Below are positions 1 to 8,337 of a DNA stretch of 19,086 nucleotides, piece after piece. Location of the stretch: the NCBI GenBank assembly GCA_025363495.1, contig JANYDR010000382.1:1-19086 (forward strand). The letters run 5' to 3'. The notes below the pieces were generated by a model. The model ran no database searches and was not told where the DNA came from. It was given only the letters and a program-made list of their open reading frames with translations. The DNA comes from Cyclobacteriaceae bacterium (GTDB lineage Bacteria > Bacteroidota > Bacteroidia > Cytophagales > Cyclobacteriaceae). The translations under genes were made by a program, and so were the position numbers. The number at the start of each line of letters is the position of its first letter. Within the stretch, counting starts at the first letter, position 1.

Positions 1-1527
1 GAATTCACCGAGGTCATCCGTTTTCACCATTATCAGGTAACCATCAGGAGTTAAAATTTTTACCCCACTATATTGATTTTTTTTCTTTGAGCCAGGGCGG
101 CCCACTTTACCACTTAGGCTCAGACCTTTCTCCGGTATGAAAGAAAGTTGAGGCAAGGAATCATTTAAAACATTCTTCCATGTGAACCGTCGCCAGCCAT
201 GAGTCATCATTAAAAGGTCCAGATGATATTTTGTACTCTGTAGAGTATCTTTTAGATAATAGCCAGGGTTATGAATTATCCCTTTCAGATCGGCGGTGAG
301 TAGGAATGTGCTTTCAATGGTTGATGGATATTCCTCCATGTCTTTGATCTTATCCGAATCAAAGACCGACATTGAAAAATGTCCAGCAACCGGATGCCCT
401 TTCAAATTAGTTACGGTGCCATTCACTACAATCTTCTCCCTTTTTTGATAACTATCCTTATTGAAACTGATCGAGATTTTTGGTGAATCAAAATGGTTGA
501 CGAAAACCAGGCGCTCACACTGGGGAATCAAAAATTCATCGAGCATAGTAACCTGAGCAACACCGGAAGGAAATAATTCTTTTTTCACATACGTCACGAG
601 AGATCCATTGGCTAAAGTTCCACGGGCCGAAAAATGCGGCGTTCCATTTGATTGTATGATCAAATAAACATCACGATCTATTAATCTCTTTGATGTCGTT
701 ACAACAGCAACCTTGATGGTTTTCCCCAGATCAGTTACCCGAAGGTTAAAGCCTTCTTCGTCAACTTTCGGCAGAGGGTACATAATAGAATCCACCACTG
801 TTTTGATAATCGCAGTATACGAGCTGTTCGGCTTGGGAATTAATTTAATCATGCCCATTCCCGCATGAATACTTTCAAAAGATGTTACAAATTTTTTATC
901 TGAATCAATGATTTTACCTTTTACAGCAACGTCTTCCCCATTTTCGTTAGTTGCCTTTAAGGCTATTCTGTTTTCAATTCCCGGCAGAAACGTTCCACCT
1001 TCCGGAAAGAACTGCAGATTGATTTTAGGTGCCGTTTGATTCTCCTGGCTTGCAGGTTCATTCTCCTTAGTTGAATGAATCGCAATTGACTTTTGAAAGA
1101 ACCAGGACTCACCAAAATTCTTCAGATAGTTAGTGTAAGCCCGAATAGTATAATTACCGTCGGCAAGTTGATCGCTTAGCTTAAAGTCACCAGCGGCAAT
1201 TCCATCTGCAACATGTACTATTTTTCTGTCTATCAATTGACTTTTACTATCCAGGAGTTCAACGTAAATAATTTCACTGAAAGCACCGGCCTTTGGTTCA
1301 TAGGTGTTGATAATATAAGAGGAGAACCAGATGTCCTCACCCGCAGCGTACAACGATCTGTCAAGGTGAACGTAAATCTTTTCAGCCGGCATGTACTTAC
1401 TGTACCGTATCAGCTTGCTGAGAATTTCCTGAAGACCGGTTTTTAAGGAGAGACCTGAACAAATAGCAGCAAGAACAGAAAATCCCCCAAGTACAATAGT
1501 TCTGCTCAAGATTCTTCTCCTTCGCAT
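1..1527 (-). CDS. MG2/CarboxypepD_reg-type secreted envelope protein, partial (C-terminus beyond left edge)
   Basis: This reading frame is open for 509 codons from an ATG at 1527 to the left edge, so the C-terminal part is missing. The N-terminus has four arginines followed by a hydrophobic stretch (about residues 10-27), which suggests a Sec signal or membrane anchor. Residues 49-68 carry EKIYVHLD...AAGEDIWF, the hallmark opening of Bacteroidota proteins with macroglobulin-like MG2 domains. Beta-rich Ig-like repeats follow. The last visible residues (about 470-509) look like the start of a carboxypeptidase-regulatory-like domain (LSGKV...DDLGEF). In this family a TonB-receptor plug domain often follows, but that region is not in the window. 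The gene starts 12 bases after the stop of the upstream HELGH lipoprotein on the same strand, so the two are probably co-transcribed. Substrate and role are unknown; an envelope or cell-surface location is likely. Confidence 0.8.
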   Translation of the reverse strand, partial: MRRRRILSRTIVLGGFSVLAAICSGLSLKTGLQEILSKLIRYSKYMPAEKIYVHLDRSLYAAGEDIWFSSYIINTYEPKAGAFSEIIYVELLDSKSQLIDRKIVHVADGIAAGDFKLSDQLADGNYTIRAYTNYLKNFGESWFFQKSIAIHSTKENEPASQENQTAPKINLQFFPEGGTFLPGIENRIALKATNENGEDVAVKGKIIDSDKKFVTSFESIHAGMGMIKLIPKPNSSYTAIIKTVVDSIMYPLPKVDEEGFNLRVTDLGKTIKVAVVTTSKRLIDRDVYLIIQSNGTPHFSARGTLANGSLVTYVKKELFPSGVAQVTMLDEFLIPQCERLVFVNHFDSPKISISFNKDSYQKREKIVVNGTVTNLKGHPVAGHFSMSVFDSDKIKDMEEYPSTIESTFLLTADLKGIIHNPGYYLKDTLQSTKYHLDLLMMTHGWRRFTWKNVLNDSLPQLSFIPEKGLSLSGKVGRPGSKKKNQYSGVKILTPDGYLIMVKTDDLGEF

Positions 1528-1539
1528 AAGTGCTGAAAA

Positions 1540-2532
1540 TTAGAAGTTGTGTAGTAATTCAACATCATCAAAATAAACTGTTCCAGACGTGTTACCCATC
1601 AAGGCCATATAGATATAAATTGAATTAAGGTTTTGTGGACAGTACAGAACCAGAATAGAATATTCCGTAAAATTCTGAGTTCCCTTTATGTCGTATTGCG
1701 AAAATGTATTGAGTGAGTATTCATTCCCGGAAACTGCATTTATTCCTATGAAGGCTTTACCAACAATATTATCAGTTCTTATCTTAACATTGAACCTTAG
1801 TTCGCTGCCTTCGGCGACACTTGGTACTGGAATGACCTTATACCAATAACTGTCTTCACTGGCACTGCCAGTTGCCGAAGGAGAAGTGATGGAAAGTGAG
1901 TGGCCCGGTGAATAATAAATTCCACTGACACTACCAGTGTGGTTTAGATCGGAAAATAGATTGTGGTAAAGCCAGTCAGTCGTGACAGTAATGGAATCCT
2001 TTAACAACTGAGTTGAGTTGGTTTTTATCTTAGCCCATGATGGCTCCAGCGTATTTGGATTGAATAACTCGTCCAGATAATACTTTCTCAATTGCGGAGT
2101 AAATTTAGTATAGAGACCAACCAGAAGGGTAGAGATCATGATTGTCTTTTGAAGTCCATTGGAAAGAGTTGAATTATCATGAACACGACCAAGCAGTGCG
2201 TGACCAAGCTCATGAAAAACGAGTATCTCTTTATTCATATCCGTTGTCGTTTTCCAGCAAATATCACTCTGCACAATTTGAACATGAGGTGTGCTTCCAG
2301 AAATGGATTGTCCGCAATAATCGATACCGTCGATTAAGACTCGATCCGTAAATTCCATTATTATGTTATCAGTAGGAATAGTCACGCCCCTGATCTTAGC
2401 CTCCTGGACAAACCTATCCAGATAGGTAGCGAGCTCCTGATCAACCTGGTGAATTTTCTCTTCGTGCTTCCCGCATCCGGAAAGAAGCAAATAGAAAACC
2501 AAAAAAATCGACTTAAGACTTTCATTTTTCAA
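1540..2532 (-). CDS. Lipoprotein with HExxH zinc-peptidase-like motif and C-terminal beta-sandwich domain
   Basis: This 330-residue protein begins with a lipoprotein signal (hydrophobic residues about 7-18, then LLSGC with Cys20), so it is probably anchored in the envelope. Residues 104-119 read LVFHELGHALLGRVHD: H107, E108 and H111 form a zincin HExxH site, and H118 or D119 could be a third ligand. The spacing (HExxH, six residues, H) is one residue longer than the metzincin pattern HExxHxxGxxH, so it is not a standard metzincin. Residues about 200-330 resemble a carbohydrate-binding-module-like jelly roll and end in VYFDDVELLHNF, typical of such domains. I do not recognise a named family and the cleaved substrate is unknown. 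It lies just upstream of, and probably in one transcript with, the MG2-type protein at 1-1527. Confidence 0.75.
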   Translation of the reverse strand: MKNESLKSIFLVFYLLLSGCGKHEEKIHQVDQELATYLDRFVQEAKIRGVTIPTDNIIMEFTDRVLIDGIDYCGQSISGSTPHVQIVQSDICWKTTTDMNKEILVFHELGHALLGRVHDNSTLSNGLQKTIMISTLLVGLYTKFTPQLRKYYLDELFNPNTLEPSWAKIKTNSTQLLKDSITVTTDWLYHNLFSDLNHTGSVSGIYYSPGHSLSITSPSATGSASEDSYWYKVIPVPSVAEGSELRFNVKIRTDNIVGKAFIGINAVSGNEYSLNTFSQYDIKGTQNFTEYSILVLYCPQNLNSIYIYMALMGNTSGTVYFDDVELLHNF

Positions 2533-2856
2533 GGTTAAATTCTTGAAAGAAAATTTTTTCGAAAAGAACGAGAGTTCGTCAATCTAAGAGATTGCTTTCA
2601 CTTTCCTTAAAGGACAACATCAAACAGCTAAAGTCTTTTAAGTACTTCAATCACACCTGAGATACGTGTATTTTAACTTTACCGAAAATACTGATTTATA
2701 AATATAATTATATCAAAGGCATGATTTAATTATTACTTACAAAAGTAATCTATACAAATGGTCTAATATTGAGAGCGATATGTGGAAGATTGGTCACTGA
2801 TAGGGTGCCAATAATTAATACCAGTAAACGGGACTATTTCGCTGGACAAATCTCAA
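2533..2856. other. AT-rich intergenic region upstream of the HELGH lipoprotein
   Basis: No credible gene is visible. The stretch is AT-rich, particularly at about 2690-2760, and leads into the minus-strand lipoprotein gene. It holds one candidate promoter element (2740-2747) inside a small inverted repeat (2732-2749), listed separately. The rest shows no recognisable structure. Confidence 0.5.
2732..2749 (-). promoter_or_regulatory. Candidate -7 promoter box within an inverted repeat
   Basis: On the minus strand 2747-2740 reads TACTTTTG, an exact match to the Bacteroidota -7 consensus TAnnTTTG. It is overlapped by the perfect inverted repeat ATTACTT (2732-2738) / AAGTAAT (2743-2749), which could be an operator. 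No good -33 TTG lies at the usual spacing, and the implied leader to the lipoprotein start at 2532 would be about 200 bases. This is a weak prediction. Confidence 0.3.
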
Positions 2857-2933
2857 TTCGACATTCGTTATTCGGCATTCATTAGCATTTTTATTCAATG
2901 TCGAATGTCCAACGCTGAATTTCAAATGTCGAA
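2857..2933. repeat. Imperfect word-repeat hairpin (word near TTCGACATT)
   Basis: The left arm from 2857 contains the related words TTCGACATT, TTCGTTATT and TTCGGCATT. The right arm, ending at 2933, contains AATGTCGAA at 2925-2933 and a second copy near 2897. The outer nine bases (2857-2865 with 2925-2933) pair perfectly and the pairing continues imperfectly inwards to a T-rich loop near 2886-2893. It lies about 28 bases beyond the stop of the minus-strand TPR gene, so it may form the 3' hairpin of that transcript. Confidence 0.6.
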
Positions 2934-2961
2934 GTTCGATCCTTTGAATAAAATAAGAACC

Positions 2962-3945
2962 TTAATTCACCCTCCCCAATCCCTCCACTGCTTCCTTCAT
3001 CCCCGGATACAATTGAAGTGTTTTTTGATAATATCTTTTTGCCATCGCCTTATCACCCTTCTTCTCATAGATCATAGCAAGTCCAAGATTGGCATCTGAG
3101 TGACCTGGCTCGTTTGGCTTAGGGGTGTAGGCAAGATATTTATTCAAACATGTGATACCCTTTTCCGTCTGAAGTCCTGATTGTGCACTTACTTGGCCTA
3201 CATGATATGACACTACCATGTTGCGTGGATTTTTATTCATGAAATCATCATACAGACGAAAAGCTTTATCATATTGTTTCTGATCATTGTAAAACTGTGC
3301 CAATGCAAAAACATGTTCGCAATTTGCCGGCTCAAGCCTTATAGCCTCGATATATTCTTTCTCAGCAAGTTCCTTTTTATTTTGGGCCGCATGAACCAAA
3401 GCATAAGCCCGAATTCCCTGGGCTTTATCATTGCGGGTTATAACCTGCGCACATGCGAGTGCTTTATCCCAACTCCCTCCTAGAAATCCGGGTGCCTGGC
3501 AATAATACGTAATAAGACCCCATTGCGTCGGGAGGTTGTTTGGATCAATCGACGCAGCAATTTCAAATTCACTTTTAATTTTTGGAGCGAGATATGCCTG
3601 CTTTAACTTTCCCGAATTCATGGCAACGACTCCGTACATCACTCCCAACCAATTATGGTACTCTATATTTTTAGGGTTTACTCTAATTGCTTCCTCAAAC
3701 CTCTCAACCGATAAATCATATTTCTTTTCCTCTACGGCAATTCGTCCATCATAATAAAGTGATTCAGCATAATCCGCACTTCCTTCTTTAATTCCCGATA
3801 AGAGATTTTTTGCACCCTCAAAATTTCTTTGTTCAAACATTACAATGACCCGCGGAATTACCGTCGATTGGCCCATTAACATAATTGGGCAAACGGTAGC
3901 CAAGGTGATAAAGAAGATAATACGATGGGTTTGCGAAGCTGGCAT
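2962..3945 (-). CDS. Secreted or periplasmic TPR-repeat protein
   Basis: This is a tetratricopeptide-repeat protein of 327 residues from the start chosen here. An in-frame ATG seven codons upstream (3966) would give 334 residues. The later ATG is preferred because it puts a compact Sec signal at the N-terminus (MPASQTHR, then a hydrophobic run ending LMGQ). Several TPR units are visible, for example around YDGRIAVEEKKYDLSVERF, LAQFYNDQKQYDKAFRLYDD and LAMIYEKKGDKAMAKRYYQK, each with the usual small and aromatic positions. TPRs form protein-binding superhelices, so a scaffold role in the periplasm is likely, but the partner is unknown. It is transcribed divergently from the membrane-protein gene at 4126. 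No enzyme domain is seen. Confidence 0.8.
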   Translation of the reverse strand: MPASQTHRIIFFITLATVCPIMLMGQSTVIPRVIVMFEQRNFEGAKNLLSGIKEGSADYAESLYYDGRIAVEEKKYDLSVERFEEAIRVNPKNIEYHNWLGVMYGVVAMNSGKLKQAYLAPKIKSEFEIAASIDPNNLPTQWGLITYYCQAPGFLGGSWDKALACAQVITRNDKAQGIRAYALVHAAQNKKELAEKEYIEAIRLEPANCEHVFALAQFYNDQKQYDKAFRLYDDFMNKNPRNMVVSYHVGQVSAQSGLQTEKGITCLNKYLAYTPKPNEPGHSDANLGLAMIYEKKGDKAMAKRYYQKTLQLYPGMKEAVEGLGRVN

Positions 3946-3994
3946 CGAACAATATACGAAGTCCATGTAAATTCTGGATTTCCAGCTTCAATCG

Positions 3995-4047
3995 CGTTAT
4001 CGGTTAGTCGTTAGCCGTGGCAAACGGTTAACGATTAACGAATAACC
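3995..4047. repeat. Hairpin of GTTA-type words in a divergent intergenic region
   Basis: The 24-base left arm (3995-4018) and 24-base right arm (4024-4047) are reverse complements at 19 of 24 positions and are separated by a 5-base loop. Two of the mismatches are G-U compatible in plus-strand RNA. Each arm contains three GTTA-like words (GTTATC, GTTAGTC, GTTAGCC; right arm GTTAACG, ATTAACG, AATAACC). It sits between divergent genes (starts at 3945 and 4126), so it cannot be a simple terminator of either. Confidence 0.7.
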
Positions 4048-4125
4048 ATTAACTTTTCCCGGAATTAGCATTGTTTATCAACCCGCAGTTGTCCTCCTGA
4101 CGTATCATTACTAAAAAATGCCCCT

Positions 4126-4839
4126 ATGGAAAAAATACCCATTCTCGCAACCCAGATCAGTTTTATCGTACTGACAGTAGTCATGTATTCCTTCGTTCTG
4201 ATGGGCCTAAAAAACGCCCTTTCCAAAATAAACTGGGAAGAAAAACGAAAAAACAATCTGTTTCTCAGAGTTCGCTTTGCTCTTATTGGCTGGGGGATTG
4301 TAATCAGCGCCTTGGGGATCGCCGGATTCTTTCAGGACTTCACATCTTTTCCTCCGAGATTTATGATCGTCCTTGTTGTTCCGCTGATCACCTTGCTGGT
4401 AGTCACATTCTCCAAACCAGCAGCAGAAATACTAAAACATGTTCCCGTCAAATACATTGTAGGCTTACAGGTGTTTCGGGTCTTTGTTGAACTATTATTG
4501 TGGGTTCTGTTCTTACAAAATATAGCTCCAGTTCAAATGACATTTGAAGGAAGAAATTTTGATGTGCTGGCTGGAATCACCGCTCCGTTTGCCGCCTACT
4601 TTTTAGTTAACAACCGAATTGGATTAATTATCTGGAATATTTTGGGTCTTTGCCTCTTGATAAATATCGTTTCGATAGCGATACTCTCATTGCCCACTCC
4701 GTTCAGGGTATTCGTAAATGAACCCGGGAGTATTATGGTAACACACTTTCCATTTATATGGCTGCCGGGGTTGTTGGTGCCGTTGGCGTATGGGTTACAT
4801 TTTTTGTCGCTGAGACAGCTTGTAAATGGTAAGAGGTAG
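4126..4839 (+). CDS. Seven-helix integral membrane protein of unknown function
   Basis: The 237-residue protein is strongly hydrophobic, with about seven predicted membrane segments near residues 8-28, 47-68, 79-95, 109-131, 147-161, 164-188 and 208-228. A basic cytoplasmic loop (WEEKRKNN) follows helix 1, so the N-terminus is probably outside. The loop FEGRNFDVLAG at 140-150 looks like a conserved signature. I know similar proteins only as hypothetical membrane proteins of Bacteroidota and cannot assign a function. The ATG at 4126 is used; no clear Shine-Dalgarno sequence precedes it. It ends convergently with the cyclopropane-synthase-like gene. Its TAG stop lies inside the left arm of the repeat element at 4835-4955. 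Confidence 0.75.
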   Translation: MEKIPILATQISFIVLTVVMYSFVLMGLKNALSKINWEEKRKNNLFLRVRFALIGWGIVISALGIAGFFQDFTSFPPRFMIVLVVPLITLLVVTFSKPAAEILKHVPVKYIVGLQVFRVFVELLLWVLFLQNIAPVQMTFEGRNFDVLAGITAPFAAYFLVNNRIGLIIWNILGLCLLINIVSIAILSLPTPFRVFVNEPGSIMVTHFPFIWLPGLLVPLAYGLHFLSLRQLVNGKR

Positions 4840-4955
4840 TTGGTCCCGTTTGCATTAGACACTCCTCGTATTTAGACATAAGTATAATTTTCAACAAATA
4901 ACTACAACGCAAATTAACTAAGACCAACAACCAGTTACCAACCACCAACAACCGA
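4835..4955. repeat. Word-repeat element (AACAACC-type) spanning the gap between two convergent stop codons
   Basis: The right arm at 4922-4953 contains ACCAACAACC twice (4923-4932 and 4944-4953) plus related ACCAACC words. The left arm GGTAGTTGGTC (4835-4845) pairs with 4922-4932 at 10 of 11 positions and contains the TAG stop of the plus-strand gene. A second partner, GGTTGTTGGT at 4769-4778, is inside that gene's coding sequence. The right arm ends a few bases from the TGA stop of the minus-strand gene (4958-4960). It could act as a bidirectional 3' hairpin, but there is no classical U-tract terminator. Confidence 0.5.
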
Positions 4956-4957
4956 TC

Positions 4958-6196
4958 TCAAAGACTTGTATTATTCGGCCGCGTGTATACCAACTGCATC
5001 ACTGTCACGTGCCTCAACTGAAACGCTGCCTCACAGTAAGCAAGATAGTAGTTCCACTTGCGTATAAACCTATCATCCATCCCAAGTTTCTTTACTTCAT
5101 CAAGGTGATGATTGAAAGCTTCCGTCCAAAGATGAAGTGTCTTTGCATAATGCAATCCAATATCTTTCGCGTCAAAGAGATTCAGATCTGAAACTTTATT
5201 GATGGCTGTCTGAATCGCTCCGATAGACGGAGTTTGCGATCCAGGGAAAATATGTTTCTGAATAAAATCAACATCCTCGCGAAACTCTTCATAACGTTTT
5301 TCGCCTGAAGTAATCACTTGCAACGCGATGCTTCCGTTTGGTTTTAAAAGCTCGTGAACCTTCTTAAAGTAAACTGGCAAATATTCATGACCAACCGCCT
5401 CCAGCATTTCAATTGAAACGATCTTGTCAAAATTCCCTTCCAACGTTCTATAATCCTGAGTACGGATTTCAATTTTATCCTGAAGTCCTTCACGTTCAAA
5501 TCGCTCTTTCGCGTATCGAAATTGCTCGTCAGAAATCGTAACCGTTGTTACACGGCAACCATAATTTTTCGCCGCGTGAACAGCAAAGCCTCCCCAGCCG
5601 CTCCCGATCTCCAGTATATGGTCGCTAGCCTTTAAATCAATCTGGCGGCAAAGACGATCGTATTTTTCTGTTTGCGCATCCTCCAGGCTTTGATCTGGTG
5701 TCTCAAAAATCGCACTGGAATAAGTCATTGTCTTGTCCAGGAACAGTTTATAAAAATCGTTTCCAAGATCGTAATGCTCAACAATGTTCTTCTTCGAACC
5801 TTCAATGGTATTCTTGCGGGTGTTGTGATATAACTTATTTGCAAGTCGCATGAAATTAATGGCATACTTTCTCACTCCTTTCCCGGTAAGGATAGGATTG
5901 TAATTCAGATTTATGATAAACCATTTAATAATGTCATAGATATTGTCCGTATGCCAGTCGCCATCCATATAGGACTCTGCAAAACCAATATCTCCGTACC
6001 ATACGCACTTCGAGAAGAAGTCATTATTGATTACACGAATGCGAGGCCTTACTTCATTTCCGCTTCCGAAATACAGAACATGGCCATCAGGCAATTCCAA
6101 TTCCAGCGATCCCAATGGCAATTGGTTGAATACCTTAAAAAGTAAGGATTCGTACAACGAAAATTTTCTATTAAGAGTAAGGGTGGTTGATGGCAT
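4958..6196 (-). CDS. Cyclopropane-fatty-acyl-phospholipid synthase-type SAM methyltransferase (CFA-1)
   Basis: This 412-residue protein belongs to the CFA synthase family (COG2230), which transfers a methyl or methylene group from S-adenosylmethionine to the double bond of acyl chains in membrane phospholipids. The SAM-binding motif LEIGSGWGG is at residues 195-203, after the lipid-side motif HYDLGNDFY (141-149). Of the residues that position the active-site bicarbonate in E. coli Cfa, Glu266 (EMLEAVG) and Tyr350 (GLHY) are kept. The cysteine is replaced by Ser161 (TYSSAIF) and the histidine by Gln293 (ALQVITSG). The LQ-x-I pattern with a following RYEEFREDVDFIQKHIFPG resembles plant cyclopropane synthases and mycobacterial UfaA1, so Gln alone does not argue against activity. 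It is the last gene of the minus-strand cluster, 6 bases after DUF1365. The exact product (cyclopropane or methyl branch) is not decided by the sequence. Confidence 0.92.
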   Translation of the reverse strand: MPSTTLTLNRKFSLYESLLFKVFNQLPLGSLELELPDGHVLYFGSGNEVRPRIRVINNDFFSKCVWYGDIGFAESYMDGDWHTDNIYDIIKWFIINLNYNPILTGKGVRKYAINFMRLANKLYHNTRKNTIEGSKKNIVEHYDLGNDFYKLFLDKTMTYSSAIFETPDQSLEDAQTEKYDRLCRQIDLKASDHILEIGSGWGGFAVHAAKNYGCRVTTVTISDEQFRYAKERFEREGLQDKIEIRTQDYRTLEGNFDKIVSIEMLEAVGHEYLPVYFKKVHELLKPNGSIALQVITSGEKRYEEFREDVDFIQKHIFPGSQTPSIGAIQTAINKVSDLNLFDAKDIGLHYAKTLHLWTEAFNHHLDEVKKLGMDDRFIRKWNYYLAYCEAAFQLRHVTVMQLVYTRPNNTSL

Positions 6197-6202
6197 GGTG
6201 AT

Positions 6203-6994
6203 TTATACTTTTTTGTAATTATAATTTTCCTGTTGAAGATGAAGGTTAAAATCCTTGTCGTGAAAAGGTATTTTTTTCAAACGCAAAAGCAATGCCTGCC
6301 AGTAGATAGAAATCACTATTCCCATTGTTATAAATGGAAACCTGATTCCATACCATAACAGATTGGCATCGCTTAATTTTTTCTTTTTTCCTGAAAGTGA
6401 TGTAAGTAAGAATCTTTTTCCATCCTGATAGTCGTCAACACGCAAGAGGGCGGTTTCCCCGGGTATTTTGAAAATGAAATCAAATGACGCTTCCAGGTCA
6501 GTAAATGGTGATACGTAAAAATTCTTGGAGACAAATCTTCTGAAGGTATCAGAAGACAGTGCCCCTCTATCCAGTAGATAAAGTTTCATCTCACCGTGAG
6601 TGTTACAAACTTCGGCCACCGAGCAAACCGGATTGTTGTCTTTATCGAAGCAGAGGTAAAATGAAATCGGATTAAAAGCATAACCAAGTGTCGCCACATT
6701 AGTCAATAACATGATTCTGCCATCGACAGAAATATCCTGACTTTGCAAGTAATCAAGTACATTCTGCTTAACTGATTTTTTATTATGCCCTTTTCCTAAT
6801 GGAAATTGAAGATGATCCTGATTGCGGAAGTTGAACCAGTTAAAATGATCATGACTTAGAAACCACAATTTGCTATGCAGCGGTTCAATTTCATCCAGGT
6901 CAAAATAAAACATGAACACGTTGTAAGTAAACCGATGCTCGCGCGGCTCCAAACGATGGTGCATTACTTCGCAACGGTACAAACAAGAGTTCAT
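6203..6994 (-). CDS. DUF1365 family protein
   Basis: This 263-residue protein is recognised from the conserved opening LYRCEVMHHRLEPREHRFTY and the central motif NVATLGYAFNPISFYLCFD, both diagnostic of DUF1365. The biochemical function is not established. The family is almost always encoded beside a COG2907 FAD protein and a CFA-type methyltransferase, as here and in M. tuberculosis (Rv0448c), so a role in the same acyl-chain modification is inferred. A hydrophobic segment near residues 218-236 could associate with the membrane. The gene lies 22 bases after the FAD gene and 6 bases before CFA-1, consistent with one operon. Confidence 0.9.
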   Translation of the reverse strand: MNSCLYRCEVMHHRLEPREHRFTYNVFMFYFDLDEIEPLHSKLWFLSHDHFNWFNFRNQDHLQFPLGKGHNKKSVKQNVLDYLQSQDISVDGRIMLLTNVATLGYAFNPISFYLCFDKDNNPVCSVAEVCNTHGEMKLYLLDRGALSSDTFRRFVSKNFYVSPFTDLEASFDFIFKIPGETALLRVDDYQDGKRFLLTSLSGKKKKLSDANLLWYGIRFPFITMGIVISIYWQALLLRLKKIPFHDKDFNLHLQQENYNYKKV

Positions 6995-7016
6995 TTTTCC
7001 GGCTTATTTAAACTAT

Positions 7017-8309
7017 TTACGCAATAACCAATTCCTTTGGATTTCTGGATTTGGATGACGTCCAGGCATCTTCACCTAACAGTCTGGTACACAGATTCAC
7101 AGCACTTGTGAACGCGTCTTCATGGAACCCAAAACGGAAATAACTTCCACAGAAATAACTTACTCCGTTCTCATTCAGCTCCGAAAGGGATTGTTGAGCA
7201 AAGGCGGTTTCCGTTGTAAAAATCGGGTGGTCATACTCAATCCTTTTAATAATTTCCGACTCACGTACTGCTCCAGGATCATTAATCGAAACAAAGTAAT
7301 TCTTCTTCTTCGACACCTGCTGAAGGCAGTTCATGTCATAAATTGTAGTCGCTGTCAATTCTCCATTTCTCTCCTCCACCCTGTAATTCCACGCTGACCA
7401 TGTTGACTTTATCTTCGGCATGATGCGTTCATCTGTGTGAAGAGTGGCAATATTCTTCTGGTAATAAAAAGGGCGTAATAATGAATTCTCCAATTCAGTT
7501 CTGTCGGAAATCAATTGCAAAGCCTGATCTGCATGACACGCAAAGATTACTTTGTCATAGATTTTTCGAGATCCATCTGAAGCAATTACAGTTGCCTTTC
7601 CGTTTTCACGAACAACCCGTTTTACTTTTTTGTCGACTTGAATTTTATCTTTGAATGGAGCTATAAGCTTATCGCGATATTGCCAGCTTCCATTGTGAAC
7701 TGTGTACCATTGGAATTGTGAATCAATGCCGAGCAAACCATGATTCTTAAAAAACTGAACCAGCGCACGTGCGGGATATTTTAAAGTAATATCGGTTGGC
7801 GTAGACCAAAGGGCCGAGCTCATTGGAACAATGTAATTGTATAAGAATTCGTCGCCGTAACCTTTCTCCTTAACATAGCAATGAATCGAATAAGAACCGT
7901 AACGCTCATTTGCAAGAATCTCTTCCGACTCCTTAAAAAAGCGTTTGATCTGAAGTAACATCCTCCAGAATTTCGGACTGAGGTAATTCGACTTCTGCGC
8001 GAACATGCTCAAGCTACTATATTCCAATTCTGTAGGAAGATGTTGTACACCAAAGGACATGTTGGTCGGCTTCACTGCAACATTAAGTTCCTTAAAAAGT
8101 CTTACTAGGTTAGGATAAGTAATGGTATTGAACACAATAAAACCAGTATCGATGGGTATCTTATCACCATCTTCTTCAACATATATTGTGTTGGTATGTC
8201 CCCCCACGTATGAATTCTGTTCATAGAACTCGATATCATAACGCTTGTGGAGAAAATGTCCGCATCCCATCCCAGCGATACCTGTTCCAATAATTGCAAT
8301 TGATTCCAT
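7017..8309 (-). CDS. FAD-dependent amine-oxidase-like oxidoreductase (COG2907 type)
   Basis: The 430-residue protein starts with a dinucleotide-binding Rossmann motif, IIGTGIAGMGCGHFL (G8, G10, G13), with the ribose-binding acidic residue at E30 and the FAD signature YVGGHTNT at 34-41. DTGFIVFN (54-61) is typical of COG2907 predicted NAD/FAD-binding proteins. The C-terminal GVSYFCGSYFRFGFHEDAF is the second conserved FAD-contacting block. The length is normal for the family. Homologous domains are fused to the N-terminus of plant cyclopropane synthases, and the mycobacterial Rv0449c lies beside ufaA1. The likely task is an FAD-dependent oxidation or reduction of the methylated acyl intermediate, or supply of electrons to it; the reaction itself is unproven. 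It is flanked by CFA-2 (28 bases upstream) and DUF1365 (22 bases downstream). Confidence 0.9.
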   Translation of the reverse strand: MESIAIIGTGIAGMGCGHFLHKRYDIEFYEQNSYVGGHTNTIYVEEDGDKIPIDTGFIVFNTITYPNLVRLFKELNVAVKPTNMSFGVQHLPTELEYSSLSMFAQKSNYLSPKFWRMLLQIKRFFKESEEILANERYGSYSIHCYVKEKGYGDEFLYNYIVPMSSALWSTPTDITLKYPARALVQFFKNHGLLGIDSQFQWYTVHNGSWQYRDKLIAPFKDKIQVDKKVKRVVRENGKATVIASDGSRKIYDKVIFACHADQALQLISDRTELENSLLRPFYYQKNIATLHTDERIMPKIKSTWSAWNYRVEERNGELTATTIYDMNCLQQVSKKKNYFVSINDPGAVRESEIIKRIEYDHPIFTTETAFAQQSLSELNENGVSYFCGSYFRFGFHEDAFTSAVNLCTRLLGEDAWTSSKSRNPKELVIA

Positions 8310-8337
8310 TATCTATTGTTTTAAAAAATTCAGATAA

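Noticed and set aside
4958..6196. CFA-1 as an inactive enzyme because of the His-to-Gln change
   Set aside because: Plant-type cyclopropane synthases have Gln in the same motif and are active, and all other key motifs are intact.
7122..7397. Plus-strand open frame inside the FAD gene
   Set aside because: It is antisense to strongly conserved COG2907 coding sequence and has no recognisable domain. Similar antisense frames at 8858-9157 and 14240-14440, and a same-strand out-of-frame one at 14402-14683, were dismissed for the same reason.
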